Assembly (NCBI GenBank): GCA_028554795.2
Contig: CM068829.1
Coordinates: forward strand, 134,349,079 to 134,413,078
Length of the DNA: 64,000 nucleotides
DNA from: Sinohyriopsis cumingii
Taxonomy: Eukaryota > Mollusca > Bivalvia > Unionida > Unionidae
Direction of reading: 5' to 3'
The notes below the pieces were generated by a model, which had not been told where the DNA came from, did no database searches, and worked only from the letters and a program-made list of their open reading frames with translations. Position numbers and translations under genes: made by a program. Of this stretch, positions 1-13,137 are shown piece after piece; within the stretch, counting starts at the first letter, position 1, and each line of letters starts with the position of its first letter.

Positions 1-983
1 TTATCTGTCGACTTATGTAGCGTCAGTTTTAAAATCTTTAAATTGGCTTTGGTTAAATGATTGGACTTGGGTAAATCTTGTAGATATACAAAATTTATTG
101 AAATACATACTTGTGAATCTCATATTGTGTTTTTATGGGATGGTGTGATTTGAATTATAAAGAAGGAGGGAGAGATTAAACTAGTACATGCCCAGACAGA
201 ACTAGGAACAAGAAGAAGACGATACAACTGGGCTTAGATGACAGCGCTAACGTGCATTGAAAATAAACATTGCCAACACAACAACAATTACGAAGTAAAC
301 TAAAAACTCTGACAAAACTGCAGGAGGAGTGGTACGGTCACAACTGAACATAGTATTTGCAAGGAGAAATATGAGCAACACAATTGCGCAATCTACACAA
401 TCAAACTTACTGAGTCATATCGGTGCTAAATGGGATCAGGAAATATCCAATATACATAGCAGCAACACTGAGCCACTCACACCGTGTCCTACAATCACTG
501 GCAACTGACCATTCAAAAAACATAAAATATGGTTATCTAGGCACGGTATATATTGAAACTAATAGAACACCAAAGCAAAACAGTCGAATTTGTATGCATC
601 CAATACTACATTAGCAAACTGGGTAATTAGAAAGTTGATGCAGAAGAAGTAACGTACTAAAGAAGGCTGGAAAATCATTTGTGCGGCCATCATCGTCGCC
701 CCGGCGCCATTTGCACTTAGTAAGCCACTGTGCAGAAGCGAAATGCAACCTGAACGAAACTACATATACATATGTAGCATACAGCGTTTCAGAACTATTC
801 AGTATTATCTGAAATAAAATTAATCAAAAGTGGCAGGGTTTACGGTACACATCGAACAAAGGTAGAAAACTATATAGAACACCAAAATAAAGTAAATAGG
901 AACACAAAATCACCGACCGTAAAAACCCATACGACACTACTATATAAAAAGGATTAGATCAGGACAAATATTTCTGGCAGGAT
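1..983 (+). repeat. Segment C, left copy (repeated at 51,417-52,534)
   Basis: This stretch begins inside a sequence that recurs in the same orientation at 51,417-52,534. Matching landmarks include the opening ttatctgtcgac, the motif aacaagaagaagacgatac and the closing ttctggcaggatgcaca, after which the copies diverge. The right copy has about 140 bp extra near 51,610-51,745. No convincing coding frame is seen. The copy certainly extends left of the window. Confidence 0.85.
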
Positions 984-2158
984 GCACATTTTTAAAAAAA
1001 AAAAGAAACCCCTAAAAAAGCGCACTGCCCACACTGCTTGCACCGGAAACTGTCGAACATGTGTCAAAGAAAATTCCCACGGTTGCAGCCAATTAGGAAT
1101 TAGAATCTTGCACATGAATTTCTTATTCGTATTTGGACCTACCATATTCACGTAAAGCGGTAAAGCTGAAAACCTAATTGAGATGCTGCTGACTGATCGA
1201 ACTCGAATACTGTAACCTCGAAGCCCAGATTAAGATCACAAAAATCAAAAAGCTACATCGTCGAGGATATTTTCTTTTTTTTTTCCTACGTTGACACCGG
1301 ATATATTTCATCGTTTGGTACAAAAAAACGTGATACTTTTAACGAGTGGCGAAGCAAAGAGTGGCTAACTAGATCCTCTTTTGGTACCACAATATATCCG
1401 CTATTAACGTAGGAACATAAAGAGAGACGTCTGGTTGATTTTCTTTATCAAAGATTAATTTATATGTCTGAAATGTACGACAGTTACTTTTATTTACTGC
1501 AGCCCACAAAGCACTCACTTTTTTATTTGCTGCAGGTACAACTTTTGTAGGCACGCACAATAAAGCGTCGCATAGCTTGATGAGAAATTGTATATTTTCA
1601 GATGTGAAAATGAACGGCTATATTTTTCACATGTGAAAATAGGGGAATGAAAAATATGAACATTATTTCCTCATTAAGTGTCCATATTTCACTCTTAAGT
1701 ATATAATACTAAAGCAACTCGTTTGTACGTGCTGTCTGAATCCAAACAAGTACGTTCAATACACACACACACACAAAATCAAAATCTAAAAATGCGGCGT
1801 AAGTTAATCTCAAAAAGATCCGATTTGGATCACTTCTTTGGCAGTATTTTAGAGACTGCCCACAAAAAATAAGCAAATGAACATAACTTTGAGCGAAAAT
1901 AACAATGTAATAGCTGTCAGGACAAAAGGAGACGGACATACAGCATGAGGTGGTCAGTAGTACGACCCAAGCTTGCTTGGTTGGTTTGCACAAAATCCAA
2001 ATAAAAATGGCGAACCTTTATCGTAGTCGCACATGATAGTCACTCCTAATAAGCGACTTTCGTCCAAATTAAGTAAGTAATTATGCATTTGGATTCCTCC
2101 AGGTCCATCATGCAGTCAATAAATTTAGACGATCCATGATAGTGTCAATAAATATAGA

Positions 2159-2227
2159 GGCTTGATAAATACCTGCTTTTCTTGTTACCTGTAAGGTTTA
2201 ACAAGAAAAGCGGGTATTTATCAAGCC
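2159..2227. other. 69-nt near-perfect hairpin
   Basis: The left arm ggcttgataaatacctgc... pairs with the right arm ...gcgggtatttatcaagcc over 29 positions, with one G-U wobble and an 11-nt loop. Size and shape fit a small-RNA precursor or a tiny foldback element. Such a perfect stem is less typical of animal microRNAs, which usually carry bulges. No second copy was noticed in the window. Confidence 0.8.
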
Positions 2228-2517
2228 ACATCTCAAATACCAGTATGTGCAATGACAGGAATAAATAACTGTTATGACCTTCAACTAATTTCTTGTTTAC
2301 GAAGAGTTATTTCGGTCACCGACTGTCATGCTATTTGAAACAGTTTGCCCCCACGTTGAGGATATATGTCCTTTGTCAGGTGATACATGATTTAATTTTC
2401 AATCAGTTGTTTGTTCATTTTGTCGCCTCTTCCTCTATATGATCTTCATCCTGTTTAGTTTCGATAAATTGTATTGTCGTACAATAAAGAACATTAGGAT
2501 ACGCTGAATGTTTTCTA

Positions 2518-2520
<3 letters not shown>

Positions 2521-2548
<28 letters not shown>
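2521..2548. repeat. (GA)n microsatellite
   Basis: Fourteen uninterrupted GA units. Confidence 0.98.
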
Positions 2549-2551
<3 letters not shown>

Positions 2552-3153
2552 CATTAATTTTGATATCTTGGTATGTGGTTAAACCTTTTATGTAAATGTA
2601 CTTTAGTTTGACAGTAGATCTGAGTGTATGCATAAAGTAAAGACTCTTTCCTCGTATTTTCCTTGACGTTTTTATTATTTATTTTTGATTTGTGGATTAT
2701 TACAACAACCAGCCACAACCCCGATCATATAGGGGAAAATTTACATTTGGCTGTTAATCCATATCGGGAAACTTTACATTTGGATGAGAACTCACGGTGT
2801 TAGCTTAAAATCTCTCTAAACGTGTCACGGATACACGTGCTGCAAAAAACAGAACGAAGTAAATTCTGGATTTCTTTAGATTAGACGTCTCAAATGTATT
2901 TATACAGCAAATTCATATTTTTGGACGACTACTAAATTATGCATTTTCTCCGATGTTAAAATATGTTATGGTTACTAAATTTAGCAGGCATGACATTGTC
3001 CGTATCTAAATTACTTCTTTAGACAGAATATACAGATTAGTGGATATTTCATTTTGCGGATAAATTCCTCTCGTGAAAATCGACTGCATGCAAATATGAT
3101 TGGCATATATCGTAATACTAACAACAGTATTTCATAACACTTATGTTACATGA

Positions 3154-3156
<3 letters not shown>

Positions 3157-3210
<54 letters not shown>
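3157..3210. repeat. (AT)n microsatellite
   Basis: About 27 AT units. Open frames across it (Tyr/Ile repeats) are artefacts. Confidence 0.98.
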
Positions 3211-3214
<4 letters not shown>

Positions 3215-4189
3215 CAACATTGCAAAAAAAAACAACCAGTGGCAACCTAGTTTTAAATTCCCCCAAGCCCTTTCTACCCTGAATGAGTCTTTATCACAGG
3301 TGAAAGAAAAAACAGCGAGAAGACAAACAATAAACACAAAAAGAAAGCGCTCAAATAAAAAATGTTTGCATGACTATATCTGATGGAAGCATTTCTTGAA
3401 CATTTTCGTTTTCGTGCCTAAGAGGTTTCGTCTCAAATGAGAATTTGGTTTATTTTTTACATTGCACTACTGAACATTACCAAAATGTCTGAGGAAAGAT
3501 GGCCCAAACGTTTTGATGCGTCCATGTACATGTGAAATTCAAATGACTTTAACCCCTAGTTAATGTTAAGCAAACAGATATACGCACAGGTTTTTAATTT
3601 GTGATCACTGCAAGTTTAATTCTCAATAATTTTTATCCATTTAACTTGTAATAAAGCTAGGACAGCCTGTAGGTGAAAAAAAGTTATCCGGCACTTATTC
3701 TGCCGACTAGCCGATCAAATAGCAATTTCGATAAAAGTATCGACATTTAAGCAGAATTATATAATACTCCTGAAAAAGTTTCGATATTACATGAGCTTAG
3801 GATATTCGATGACTTAATTTCAAAATGTTTTCTAGGCTGTGTAATATATTATCAAGTTTGTACTTTTTAATGTCAACGTACCATAGATTCAAACGTTTGC
3901 AAATATAGCATTTACAAAATATCAGTTAATGTGTAGAACTGACTGGTTCTATGTATTTTAAACGGCAAAATTGAATTAAGTGGATATATGTATTCATATA
4001 ATACCTACAACTACTTATGCTTATACCCCCTTCCTTTTACGTAAAAATTCTTTCTTCAACAGTTTTGTTAAATAAATGACTAGTTTTTGGAAGTGAATTT
4101 AAGTATTTCTTTTATGCATACTGTCTCAAGAGGGACACGAGCAAACTGACTGGAATGAATCAGAGCATGTTTTAAATAGGCTGCTGTTT

Positions 4190-4480
4190 TGGGGGCTTTT
4201 AAATCATGGTATGATGAAAGTAAATAAAAATATTTGATAATCTTTGAATTTATGGCACGATGACGGTAAAATACTTGATACCCTTTGGATGTAAGGTATG
4301 TTGATGGTAAATTAATATTTTTACTCGCATCTGAATTTATGGTATATTGGCTGTAAACAAATAATGACATTTGAATTTATAATATGTTGGCAGTAACAAT
4401 ATTTGATAAAACTTTGCATGGTATGTTAACGGTAAAACAAAATATTTGATAACGTTTGCACTTATGGCATGTTAACAAAA
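4190..4480 (+). repeat. Degenerate minisatellite of about 55 bp
   Basis: Units share the elements atttgataa, tttgaatttatgg and gttgacggtaaaa and recur about five times. A' (32,215-32,310) and A'' (63,470-63,550) keep only about two units, so copy number has changed between the duplicates. Confidence 0.7.
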
Positions 4481-5059
4481 AAAAAAAAAAATAAAAAAAA
4501 CTACAACGACAACAACCCAAACTACAAATGATATAACACAACACAGCCAAGTTGTCCATAAAACAATAAATATTTCCGATCACTGGTTCAGCCCCCTCCC
4601 CCATTGTCTCTCTCCACCAGATCAGCCAAGGAAAGTTCTACGAGTACATGCTTGAAACCCCACTCCATAAAATTATGAATGTTTAAATCTAAAACTAGTG
4701 ATCTCGGCCAAGTCGCACGTATTGATCGCTATAACAGCGTGTGATGTGCACTAGTCTCGGCTTGTCTCTATCTGATTACAACAATTGCATTTGTGTATCC
4801 GTTACATAGGGTATGCATAACGTAGCAATGAAAAAACCAAAGGTGGTCGAGTGGCAGAGGCTCGATATTCATCTGACGGCATAGAGTAAACAAAGTATAT
4901 GCACATGCAAAACTAACTACTGTTGTATTTCTGATGTTTCTCGGGTCATTGGCGGAAAGGCCCGAGAGTGTTCACATTCACATGAGTCATACACTCTGCA
5001 GTTGCAATTGTCTATCAGTGTTTATCAAGCGACAATATGTATGCTACAGTCCTAGTAAA

Positions 5060-5403
5060 GAGGAATAAAGAAAGCTCTTAGCTTAGGTAAAATTCTATTT
5101 TATGTTTAAAACTGTAAAAAAAAAAAACCAATCCAGTTTCATCAACCTTGTTTTGCATTCCTTATTGGGAAAACCTCGGCAAAACGCGTAATACGCCCCA
5201 CAAATAAATAAATAAATAAATAAAAAACAAACTGATGAATATAAAATTGATAGCTTTATGCAAAAATACAAGCGGCTGCCAGTATAGGGCTCATTTTTAA
5301 GTTGGTTTAGTGACAACCTTAAATTCAGAACAGGCGAAACTCTGAACCTCCAACACCCACCCCCTTCCGCATTTAGGCTACACTACAGGATTAATGTCCA
5401 TGC

Positions 5404-5435
<32 letters not shown>

Positions 5436-7360
5436 TGTATGTATGTATGTATGTATTTGTGCGTGAGATTGTAGGATTATCAATAAGGGTATAATAGTTT
5501 TGTCTATAAGAGGAGTGTTGGGGGGGGGATTTATAGATAAAATCTAAGGTTTTCGTTTCATTTTGTTGATAATGGTATCATACAATGCAATGCAGATGAG
5601 GAAACTATTTTAGTAATAAAGGATCGAAATTCTTGTTTTTGTAATACCCGTCATTGTATCTTCTCCCTTCCCTCACTCCGCATATGACACTATTGTTAGG
5701 GGTGTAGGGATTATGAGAATGGAAAAAGGAATAGACGTTCTGTTTAAAAAAAGATGGTTGGTATGTTATCGAGGGGAGAATCAGTTTTGATTTATTTATA
5801 GGGGAATCAAATGGTACTAGAAAATAGGGAAACTAGTTGTTTTATTTATAGACTAATAGGTGTATTTAAACATTACATTGACCGTTAGCGGTCTGGTACC
5901 ATCTCCATGTAAAATTCCTTTATACATCATAGAACCACATACATGTTAAATCTATGAATATTTTTAACATAAGATCAACAGTTAGTGGCTAGATGACACA
6001 TCATGTAACAATGTTCTATTTTCTCGCCAAACATATAAAAGCTATTACAATCTACAGGTGCCATGTTTGAACCACTAAATAAACTTTATAATGTGTATTT
6101 GTGTATTTGTCATTATACTTATTTCGGATTTGTCTTTAATTCTTAATCTCAATGGCCCATTTTTTCAATAAGCGAAGATCTCAATGATTTTTAGTCTGAT
6201 TAAAAGAGTAAAGGAGCTATTTTTCACATCGAGTACCCTAACAATGTATATACAGAGGATATTTACAGCATCCACTGTGCGTATTTAAAACGCCGGGCAC
6301 TGTTCATGCACATAAGGATATCTGATCATTTCGTTTCTCGTGTGATTTCCATACATATTTCTGACATTAATATACTGTAAGGAAATGCTTGACTATTACG
6401 TATGAAACTATAATTATATTGACTGGATAACCAATCATGTTCTATTCGTACTATATTGTTACACGCAAGGTTTCTCACTACCGAGCGAATCAAGCAACGT
6501 GTGTGTGAGACTGGTTTTGAAAGTCCATATTTCCACTATCTCCAATGACCTCTAGAAAACAATTGTTGTCAACCGAAAGGTTCTTAAACGCCCAAACACT
6601 AAATAACCACTCTAATCACCCAATGACAACACATCACGAAACTCCAACATTTTTACACTTGCATGGTCTTTCATGTTTCACAGTTGTATGATTCAGCAGT
6701 AAACCTTTCTAAGCCGAATATTAGTACCTTACGCCATTCCATTCAAAACTGACCACCCATCAGAAAAATTCTTATCTCAAAGTCCTAAACATGTATACAT
6801 ATAAAATATATCTAGAAAATTCCCTGTCTTAGGAAATAAGGGGTTACCCATTTTACGAAACTATTCAATGCTTTTTAAAGTCTAGGGAACACTGTACTTT
6901 ATAAAGTCTGCCCTAAGAAATTGCCAAAACACAGGGGTTGAGAAATATCTTTCTAACACTGACTCCCCGTAATCAAACAAATAATCACTAAAATATATAA
7001 AAGTTATAAAAGGAGACGTGAATACAAAAGAACATACACCCTTGGTTTATTACAACATCGTTGCTACTTTCTCAAGAAAAAATACCATGTTTAAAGGAAA
7101 AAGTCTACCATTCCAGTTATTTAGTGCAAAGCCATAATATGTGAACTCTGTTATTAGTTTTCGTCAACTTTATACTAAATAGTAAAGAAAGGTGATAAAT
7201 CATTACACTGTTAAGGTAGTTTAATACCATATCTGAACACAAAATTTTCCGCTTTTGTAGACTAAGTTTAACTGTTTGAATCAGATTCAAAACAATGATT
7301 GCACAGATCCATTTAATTTCTGTTTTAAAATATCAACAACATTACAGAACATCCATTGAT
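5060..7360. other. Insertion in A relative to A'; no gene seen
   Basis: About 2.3 kb without a counterpart in the A' segment. It contains an ATGT microsatellite and short runs of A or G. No coding frame, terminal repeats or transposon domain were recognised. Confidence 0.45.
5406..5456. repeat. (ATGT)n microsatellite
   Basis: About 12 tandem tetranucleotide units. Confidence 0.97.
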
Positions 7361-8277
7361 TTTGTTACAAGCAAACATTTACTTCAATAATCCTGAATAT
7401 CAACTTAAGTTTTAATTATCCTCTCAGTCTGAGATGCACTCTGCGAGTTTTTAAGTAAGACACTTCAAATTTTTAATTAAGCAGTTAATTTCTTAGTTAA
7501 TGATATTTTAATAAATAATTAGTTGTTGCCTGTTATGAAGAGGGCACCTTTTACACCCAAGTTCATTTTGTCAGCAGAAGTCTCCATCTAGAATGACGAG
7601 AATTAAACATAACTGAATAAGCTTTGTAATGCATATTAGACAAAATGATACAGCTTACTAATGATGTCTTTTAAGCTAACTCTGTGCCATTCAAATTAAT
7701 AAAACCATCGCCATCAGTCAAATAACAATATACTATCCATCACGAAAACAAACCACTTTTCACCATGCAAAAGCAAATACAGAGTATTGAATATAAATGT
7801 TCATCTTTATGATCACTATTATCATCAAGATCCTTGCCGTTGTCATTGAATTACATTGTTCTCTTCATCGTTCTTCATTATTATTGATATAAAACATATC
7901 GCTGCCGAAAACAATAATAGCAGCGACGGATCATCCTGAACTTCCATTGCAAGACACTGAAATTAAATGGTTGTGCAGTGATTCTTGCAGGTGCGGCAAC
8001 CAGGGATCAAAGCCGAGTGGCAGAACCAATTCATCATCAAGGTAGTTGTAGTAGTGTATGTTATCATTTTACGTCAGTTATACAAGATGTTCATAAAGCT
8101 TATTCATAATGCATTTGAGGGTCAAGAAGGTTGTGCCATGTGGTCTTAGGAGAAAACAACCGTATCTGAGCAACACAGTCGTATAGCTCGATGGCCACGG
8201 ACCCTTGCATAGACAGGCTTCAAAGATTGAACGTAGAACCGCAGAGATGCAAAGCGAGCGTCCATAACAATAAATAC

Positions 8278-8353
8278 CAGTAGTAGTAGTTGTCTTAGTA
8301 GTAGTAGTAGTAGTAGTAGTAATAGTAGTAGAAGGAGGAAGAGGAGGAGGATG
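8278..8353. repeat. (GTA)n/(GAG)n compound microsatellite
   Basis: Imperfect trinucleotide run. Read on the minus strand it gives the Thr repeats of the overlapping candidate exon. Confidence 0.9.
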
Positions 8354-8491
8354 AGCTCTAGAAGCTGCAGTATCGATAATAGTAGTTGCAGCAGTGGAGA
8401 AAGTAATAGCCGCAGTAGTAATTGTCACATATATACCAGTAGTCAATAATGTAGCAACAAGAAAGACACAAAAGACAATGGACATCTTCAT
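8279..8491 (-). CDS. Candidate signal-peptide exon of a Thr-rich protein
   Basis: The minus-strand ATG at 8,491 opens a frame that begins MKMSIVFCVFLVATLLTTG, a plausible secretory signal peptide. It is followed by a Thr/Ala/Pro-rich stretch, largely encoded by the (GTA)n run on the plus strand. A possible donor (ACTG/gtattt) lies near 8,279. The frame stays open to 8,078 but loses the compositional bias, so I end the exon at the donor. The homologous site in A' (about 35,062) keeps the ATG and signal-like sequence but carries a net 2-base insertion that shifts the frame. In the A'/B unit the Ser/Thr-rich terminal exon at 28,377-28,648 lies downstream on the same strand, so the two may belong to one gene. 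That link is inference. It could also be a chance frame over a microsatellite. Confidence 0.35.
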
Positions 8492-9212
8492 TTCTGCAGG
8501 CTAGTCAACTTTAAGAGGTATGTTAACTTACCTGATTTATCTTTGTCGAGTTTGAGCCTTCCTAAGTTACTCAAGAGTAGTAAAGTTTCGTTTGATATTA
8601 TCTTTACCTGACTGAATTTAAGTTTCTAAATGCATAATTTACATTCCGAAATATAAAAGGGAATACATTATAATTTATGATTGTCAGTTATTTTCAGAAA
8701 ACAACCAATGTGTTCGATGACATTTGAAGACAAATAGTAAACAACCCTCACAAAATCACTAAACCAAAACTAAAATAACACAAAAAATTGCTCATAGATG
8801 TAACAGTATCGGCAGGTATCATGTTGCTTTCATTTAACTTGTCGATTCGTGTGCACGATGTCCCTCCCACAAACAAAAACATGATGTGTTCCTGCGAATG
8901 TATTTGCTCCATATGTTAAGAACTAAGATTGCCAGCTACTAGGGACTGAAATGTGCTTTAGGTCTGATTCAGAGGTTTGCATAATTATACGTGGAAAAGG
9001 ACCTACATATATAGCCTTGATATGAATTTGTGAGACAGAATGAACTCATGACTTTATGTTATATCTGGAATTTCAATAAAAAGAACGGTGCTATTAATGT
9101 AAACGGTAATTACATTGTACACGTGTTTTAATAACCGACGAGTTCTCTCCATTATAATAGCAACCATGCAAAGTACAATTTGGCAATCAATTATACAACA
9201 ATTAAAAGTCAG

Positions 9213-9236
9213 GAGAGAGAGAGAGAGAGAGAGAGA
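9213..9236. repeat. (GA)n microsatellite, conserved in position in A'
   Basis: Twelve GA units. The matching place in A' (35,830-35,879) also carries a GA run, so the locus predates the A/A' split. Confidence 0.95.
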
Positions 9237-9599
9237 TGTAATTCTAAGGCAATTGAGTGGTCTACTAAATACACAAAGAACATATGTTGATCACAACAAC
9301 TGAAATTGGAATATCTATCAAAATGCACACTTTACAACAGTTTAGTCAGCTTCTAGGGATGTCAGTCGTTTCGTAACTTTGTTGTTTTGTGACGCGGTCG
9401 TAACGTAACCGGGAAATTTTGGAACCTGATCGTTTCGTAATCGGCTGTTTTACAAAAGTTGCTAGCTATAAGTATGGTGTTTAACTTTTATGTTGATATA
9501 CAAGTTATAGGAATTATATATTTTTGTAGCACTATATAAAAAAAATATCGAGGAATCTGAGCATACCGAATGTGATACTATTGCTCGGCTCATGCAATG

Positions 9600-10884
9600 C
9601 GAACACGTCTATAGTAAGAGCAAAACTTTTGAAACAAACGTCAAAGATTAAATAATTATGCTTAAACAAAGATATGTATTTAGACTGGATTTTTTAAAAT
9701 ACCTTTAAACATAATTTTTAAATTCGATTAAAGAATATAACCCATAGAAAGATTTCTTTTTACTAATCGGAATAATAATTACAAGAACTTCTACCCTAAA
9801 TTATATCGTATGATGAATTTGCTTGTAAAAATCATAAAAAGAAAAGAAAAAGAAAAACGAACCTTACATCACTTACGTTTAAAACATTATCGCATCATGA
9901 AACAAAAAATAATTGAAAAGACAATTTAATTTGAAAACATTTCCTTCAAGTATAAAACAATAAATTAATTTGAAGAAAAAATATTTTGAAGCCAAATAAT
10001 GCTACTAGTTTAATCTCTATCGCCATCCTTGTTGGCTGGTTGGTGTTAGAGCAGGATTTGGGTTGTGATGTTTATTTACCGGTATATTGTGTTCTTAACC
10101 TTTGTCCATAACTGTAAGTAGCAATTTAAGATAAAGGTTATTTGTAAACATCTTCGCACAGATAACATTTGTCAGTGATTCTAAGATGTAAATAACATGC
10201 AGGCATCGCTATTTGTACTTAAAATATCTAGATAAAACTTGTTTACATTTGACTGGAAATTTCCTTTGAAATGACCCACAGACAGATTGAGTAAAAATGC
10301 GTATAAATATGGATTTAGTAAATATATAACTCACTGCTATCTTGGAATCGATTTATTATCAAAATCAACAGTTGTGTTTGGATATAATTCGAAAGGAATT
10401 ATGTATTTAAATTATTAATTGGAATTATTAAGCCCGCATTGACTTCTCTAAAAATACAACAAAGACATACTGGATTGCATTATTGTAGTACACCAAGACA
10501 TTCAAGACTATTGGAAACACATAAGATTGTTTTGAATTTAATTGACAATATTGTAAGTGTCCCTTTAGTTTTTAATTTGCATTATAGCGAAATAAATTGC
10601 TTGATTTTACTTCAAATGGTGGGTTTACTTCTTTCTGTAGTTTAATTTAAGACCTAGCTTCGTAGCAAGCTCCATAGAAGAATGAACACCGCCTCCATAT
10701 AGAACTTCCAGACATCTAGTTTTTAGTGCACTGGTAACTTTCAGCTCAAGCTCTGACATTGACTTGACTGGAAGAGGAAGGGACGACGTTTCTCGGTGAA
10801 GAAAATGCCGCAGTAAGTGGGCTCCCGATAACCGCTCCTGTGTTGAGGTTTTAAACAGCCTTCAGCTTCGTGTTTGGTGGACAT
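9600..10884. other. AT-rich non-coding stretch
   Basis: No gene or domain recognised. Part of the extra DNA in A relative to A'. Confidence 0.4.
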
Positions 10885-12282
10885 TGTCACTGAATTGTAT
10901 AACTTGTTTTATTTATTAAATGCATGTACTCGGGTTTCGTTTCTTTGTGTACGACGATACCCGAGGGTGATTTACGTATATTCTACAAAGATTTCGAAAT
11001 AGTGAGTTCGGTTCATCTAATGCCGCATGTGCGAAGTGCTTTCAATGGGAAGAACTGAATACTTGCAGCGCACAGACGATGTATTGCGGCACGTCTGTGT
11101 ATAAATACCTTTACATTACGGAACGTCTTGTCAGTGAGCGGTCTACTTTAGCAATGTGCACATTTTCAGCTGTAGAGGTATGTGAGTTATTAATTTCTTG
11201 TGTATAGGTTATAACTATTGTAATACCACGTGTATTTTTGTATATTTTCTATGCAGCTTCGGCCTACGTAGTATCATGCACATATTTTCTATTCTTGTTT
11301 GTGACTTAGCAAGAGATTTATATTAACAATATATAAAGCTGCATTTATAAGAAATGTTTAGCATCGATGCATTCTTGTTGGGAGCGGTTAGGTTCACTTA
11401 TGAACTTGTGTATTGTTTTGTAATTATTGTACCGATAATGTAATCTGTGTACCTTACCGTATATAACTTCATTACGTTTTATCGTATATGCCCGTGTCAT
11501 TCATAGTACACGGTGTTAGATGTATTTTCAGCTGACCAGAGTGATCGGAGTCGCAGCTGTATAGTTGATAAGAGTGACCAGAGTGACCAGAGTGATCAGA
11601 GTTATTGGAGTGATTGGAGTCTACATGGTACCAGCTGCAAAGCTAACCATAGAAGTTGACCATAGCAGCTGTGCAACTGAACCATAGCAGCCATAGAGCT
11701 GAGTAAACAGTGTTGCTGGGCGGGTAGCAGGTGATCGGGCGTTGCTGACCGAGATTGGTGGGCTCTGATTGCTTGATTGACCAACCTGAAATACTGACTG
11801 CTTGATTGACCAGTGTGACTGGTAACCAAGTGTGCTGATGACGGAGTGTGTAACTCCATACATGTATTCTTTTAGCCGCGGGATAATCTTTTGGGGTTTG
11901 TAAAACCCAGTGTGTTTTTGGGACTGTAAAGATATTTTGTACATCTGTCCCTTTGTTTTCATCATTTTCACTTATTGAGTGATTACATTTTTACTATATG
12001 AGTAAAATGCCACAGTTTTACTGAGAAAAACACATCATTCTTTCGTTGTGAAATCACTGTGAATCATTCATCCCTTGTCCTTGTATTGTGTAAGGTCATT
12101 TACTTGTATTTTCATTATTTAGTTCGTGCGGATGAAGTTACTTGATCCAATATTTGGATATATAACCCACGTATTATTCATTCTTTTGTCATTCAAGTCA
12201 TTCGCCAATAAACATTGTATTTGTATTAATATCAAAAGTGTTCTGTTGTAAATCAGAAATTCCACCCGGTTATCTTGTTACA
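10885..12282 (+). mobile_element. LTR-like sequence, copy 1 (about 1.4 kb)
   Basis: It begins TGTCACTGAATTGTATAA and ends CTTGTTACA, giving TG...CA termini shared with copies at 22,430 (start) and 53,160 (end). It contains a TATA-like tataaata near 11,100 followed by ttacggaacgtcttgtcagtgagc, a run of degenerate 10-bp gagtgaycrg units (about 11,535-11,620), and AATAAA at 12,207-12,212 close to the 3' end. This is the layout of a retroelement LTR (promoter and poly(A) signal). No gag-pol was recognised downstream, and flanks of 4-6 bp do not match, so it is not a clean solo LTR. A weak primer-site-like TGGCATGATCCAG lies just after the end. Copy 2 lacks about 340 bp from its middle. Confidence 0.65.
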
Positions 12283-12959
12283 CAAGCTTGGCATGATCCA
12301 GTTTCTTAGTACGTACCACATTATCTTTGCAAGCTGTCGAGTACACTTTCCTTTAGCTTGTTAAATGCAACAGCGACGGGTTCCTCGTTAGGAAAATTGA
12401 TGCATCAACTTGCGAAAGGAGCTTACATGTGCATGCTTTTGCGTTGTATACCACTCGAAGACCATACTTTTGAATTTTGCGGTAAATAGCCTGACTCCAA
12501 CGGAGGGCACACCATTAGAATGGTTCACCTGAAAACAGATGATGAAACAGTTGTTCGTAGCCAACGACAACCTGCTGATCTCGAGAACTGGAAAGTAGCC
12601 TTCCGAACGTGGACTAGATATGAGGACAAAAACAAGCGGAATCACTTTTCCGAAAGGACTTTTGGGAAAGTAGCTGGCATTTTTTTCCCCTCACTACTTT
12701 ACACGTATTTTGCCTTTGCAAGGAGTTGAAACTTTTGATATGTTGATAATAATATAAAAGTTGCGCATTTTCTTTGAAATCAGATTTCAGAAAATTGTTT
12801 GGTAAGAAGCACACTGCTAAGTCAAAGGGTAAAGTCCTTAGATTATGCAGGACATCCTTTCTGTCGTTGACCTGACTTACACCTGCTGGACAACAATTAG
12901 GCTTCCAGCGCACACTTCGCTAATTGCATGTCTTGTCGTCAATACCTGATACGTCGTAT
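12283..12959. other. Sequence after LTR-like copy 1; no gene recognised
   Basis: Short frames on both strands show no domain, and there is no reverse transcriptase or gag motif. Confidence 0.4.
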
Positions 12960-13137
12960 TTGTAGATCAATACCATCTATATGATTTGCAACGTAACTAT
13001 CTCTCAGAGTCCTAATCATGCAGTAGTATTTCGTACAACAGGTTATTGATCTATAAGGTGTTTTCTCTGACACTGTTGTGTGCCTATTGGTTTGCATCTG
13101 AATCGCGTTTATGGAAAATCTATTTGCTGCGGGTTAC
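12960..13137 (-). pseudogene. Relic exon of unknown gene X (copy A)
   Basis: The minus strand has acceptor-like ...cttcag followed by a frame beginning VTRSK. This aligns with the exon at 36,656 in A' (VTRNKQIFQD). Several in-frame stops (after VTRSK, after NQ and before INNLL) show it is dead. Conserved side-by-side residues include IF, DSD, N and NNLL/NRLF. The family is not recognised. Confidence 0.55.

Larger units (their letters stand above)
984..4189. other. Non-coding stretch with simple repeats and one long hairpin
   Basis: No gene-like frame or splice structure was found. The stretch holds a 69-nt near-perfect hairpin (2,159-2,227), a GA run and an AT run. It has no visible match to segment B, although B precedes the homologous A' segment elsewhere. 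Confidence 0.5.

Noticed and set aside
3146..3383. Tyr/Ile-repeat peptides on both strands
   Set aside because: Microsatellite (AT)n translated.
11602..11971. Minus-strand frames of 85-116 codons in LTR-like copy 1
   Set aside because: They fall within the 10-bp repeat and LTR body and are not kept open in copy 2.
10885..12282. Solo LTR with target-site duplication
   Set aside because: Flanking bases (gacat before, caagc after) do not match, so a clean solo LTR could not be shown.
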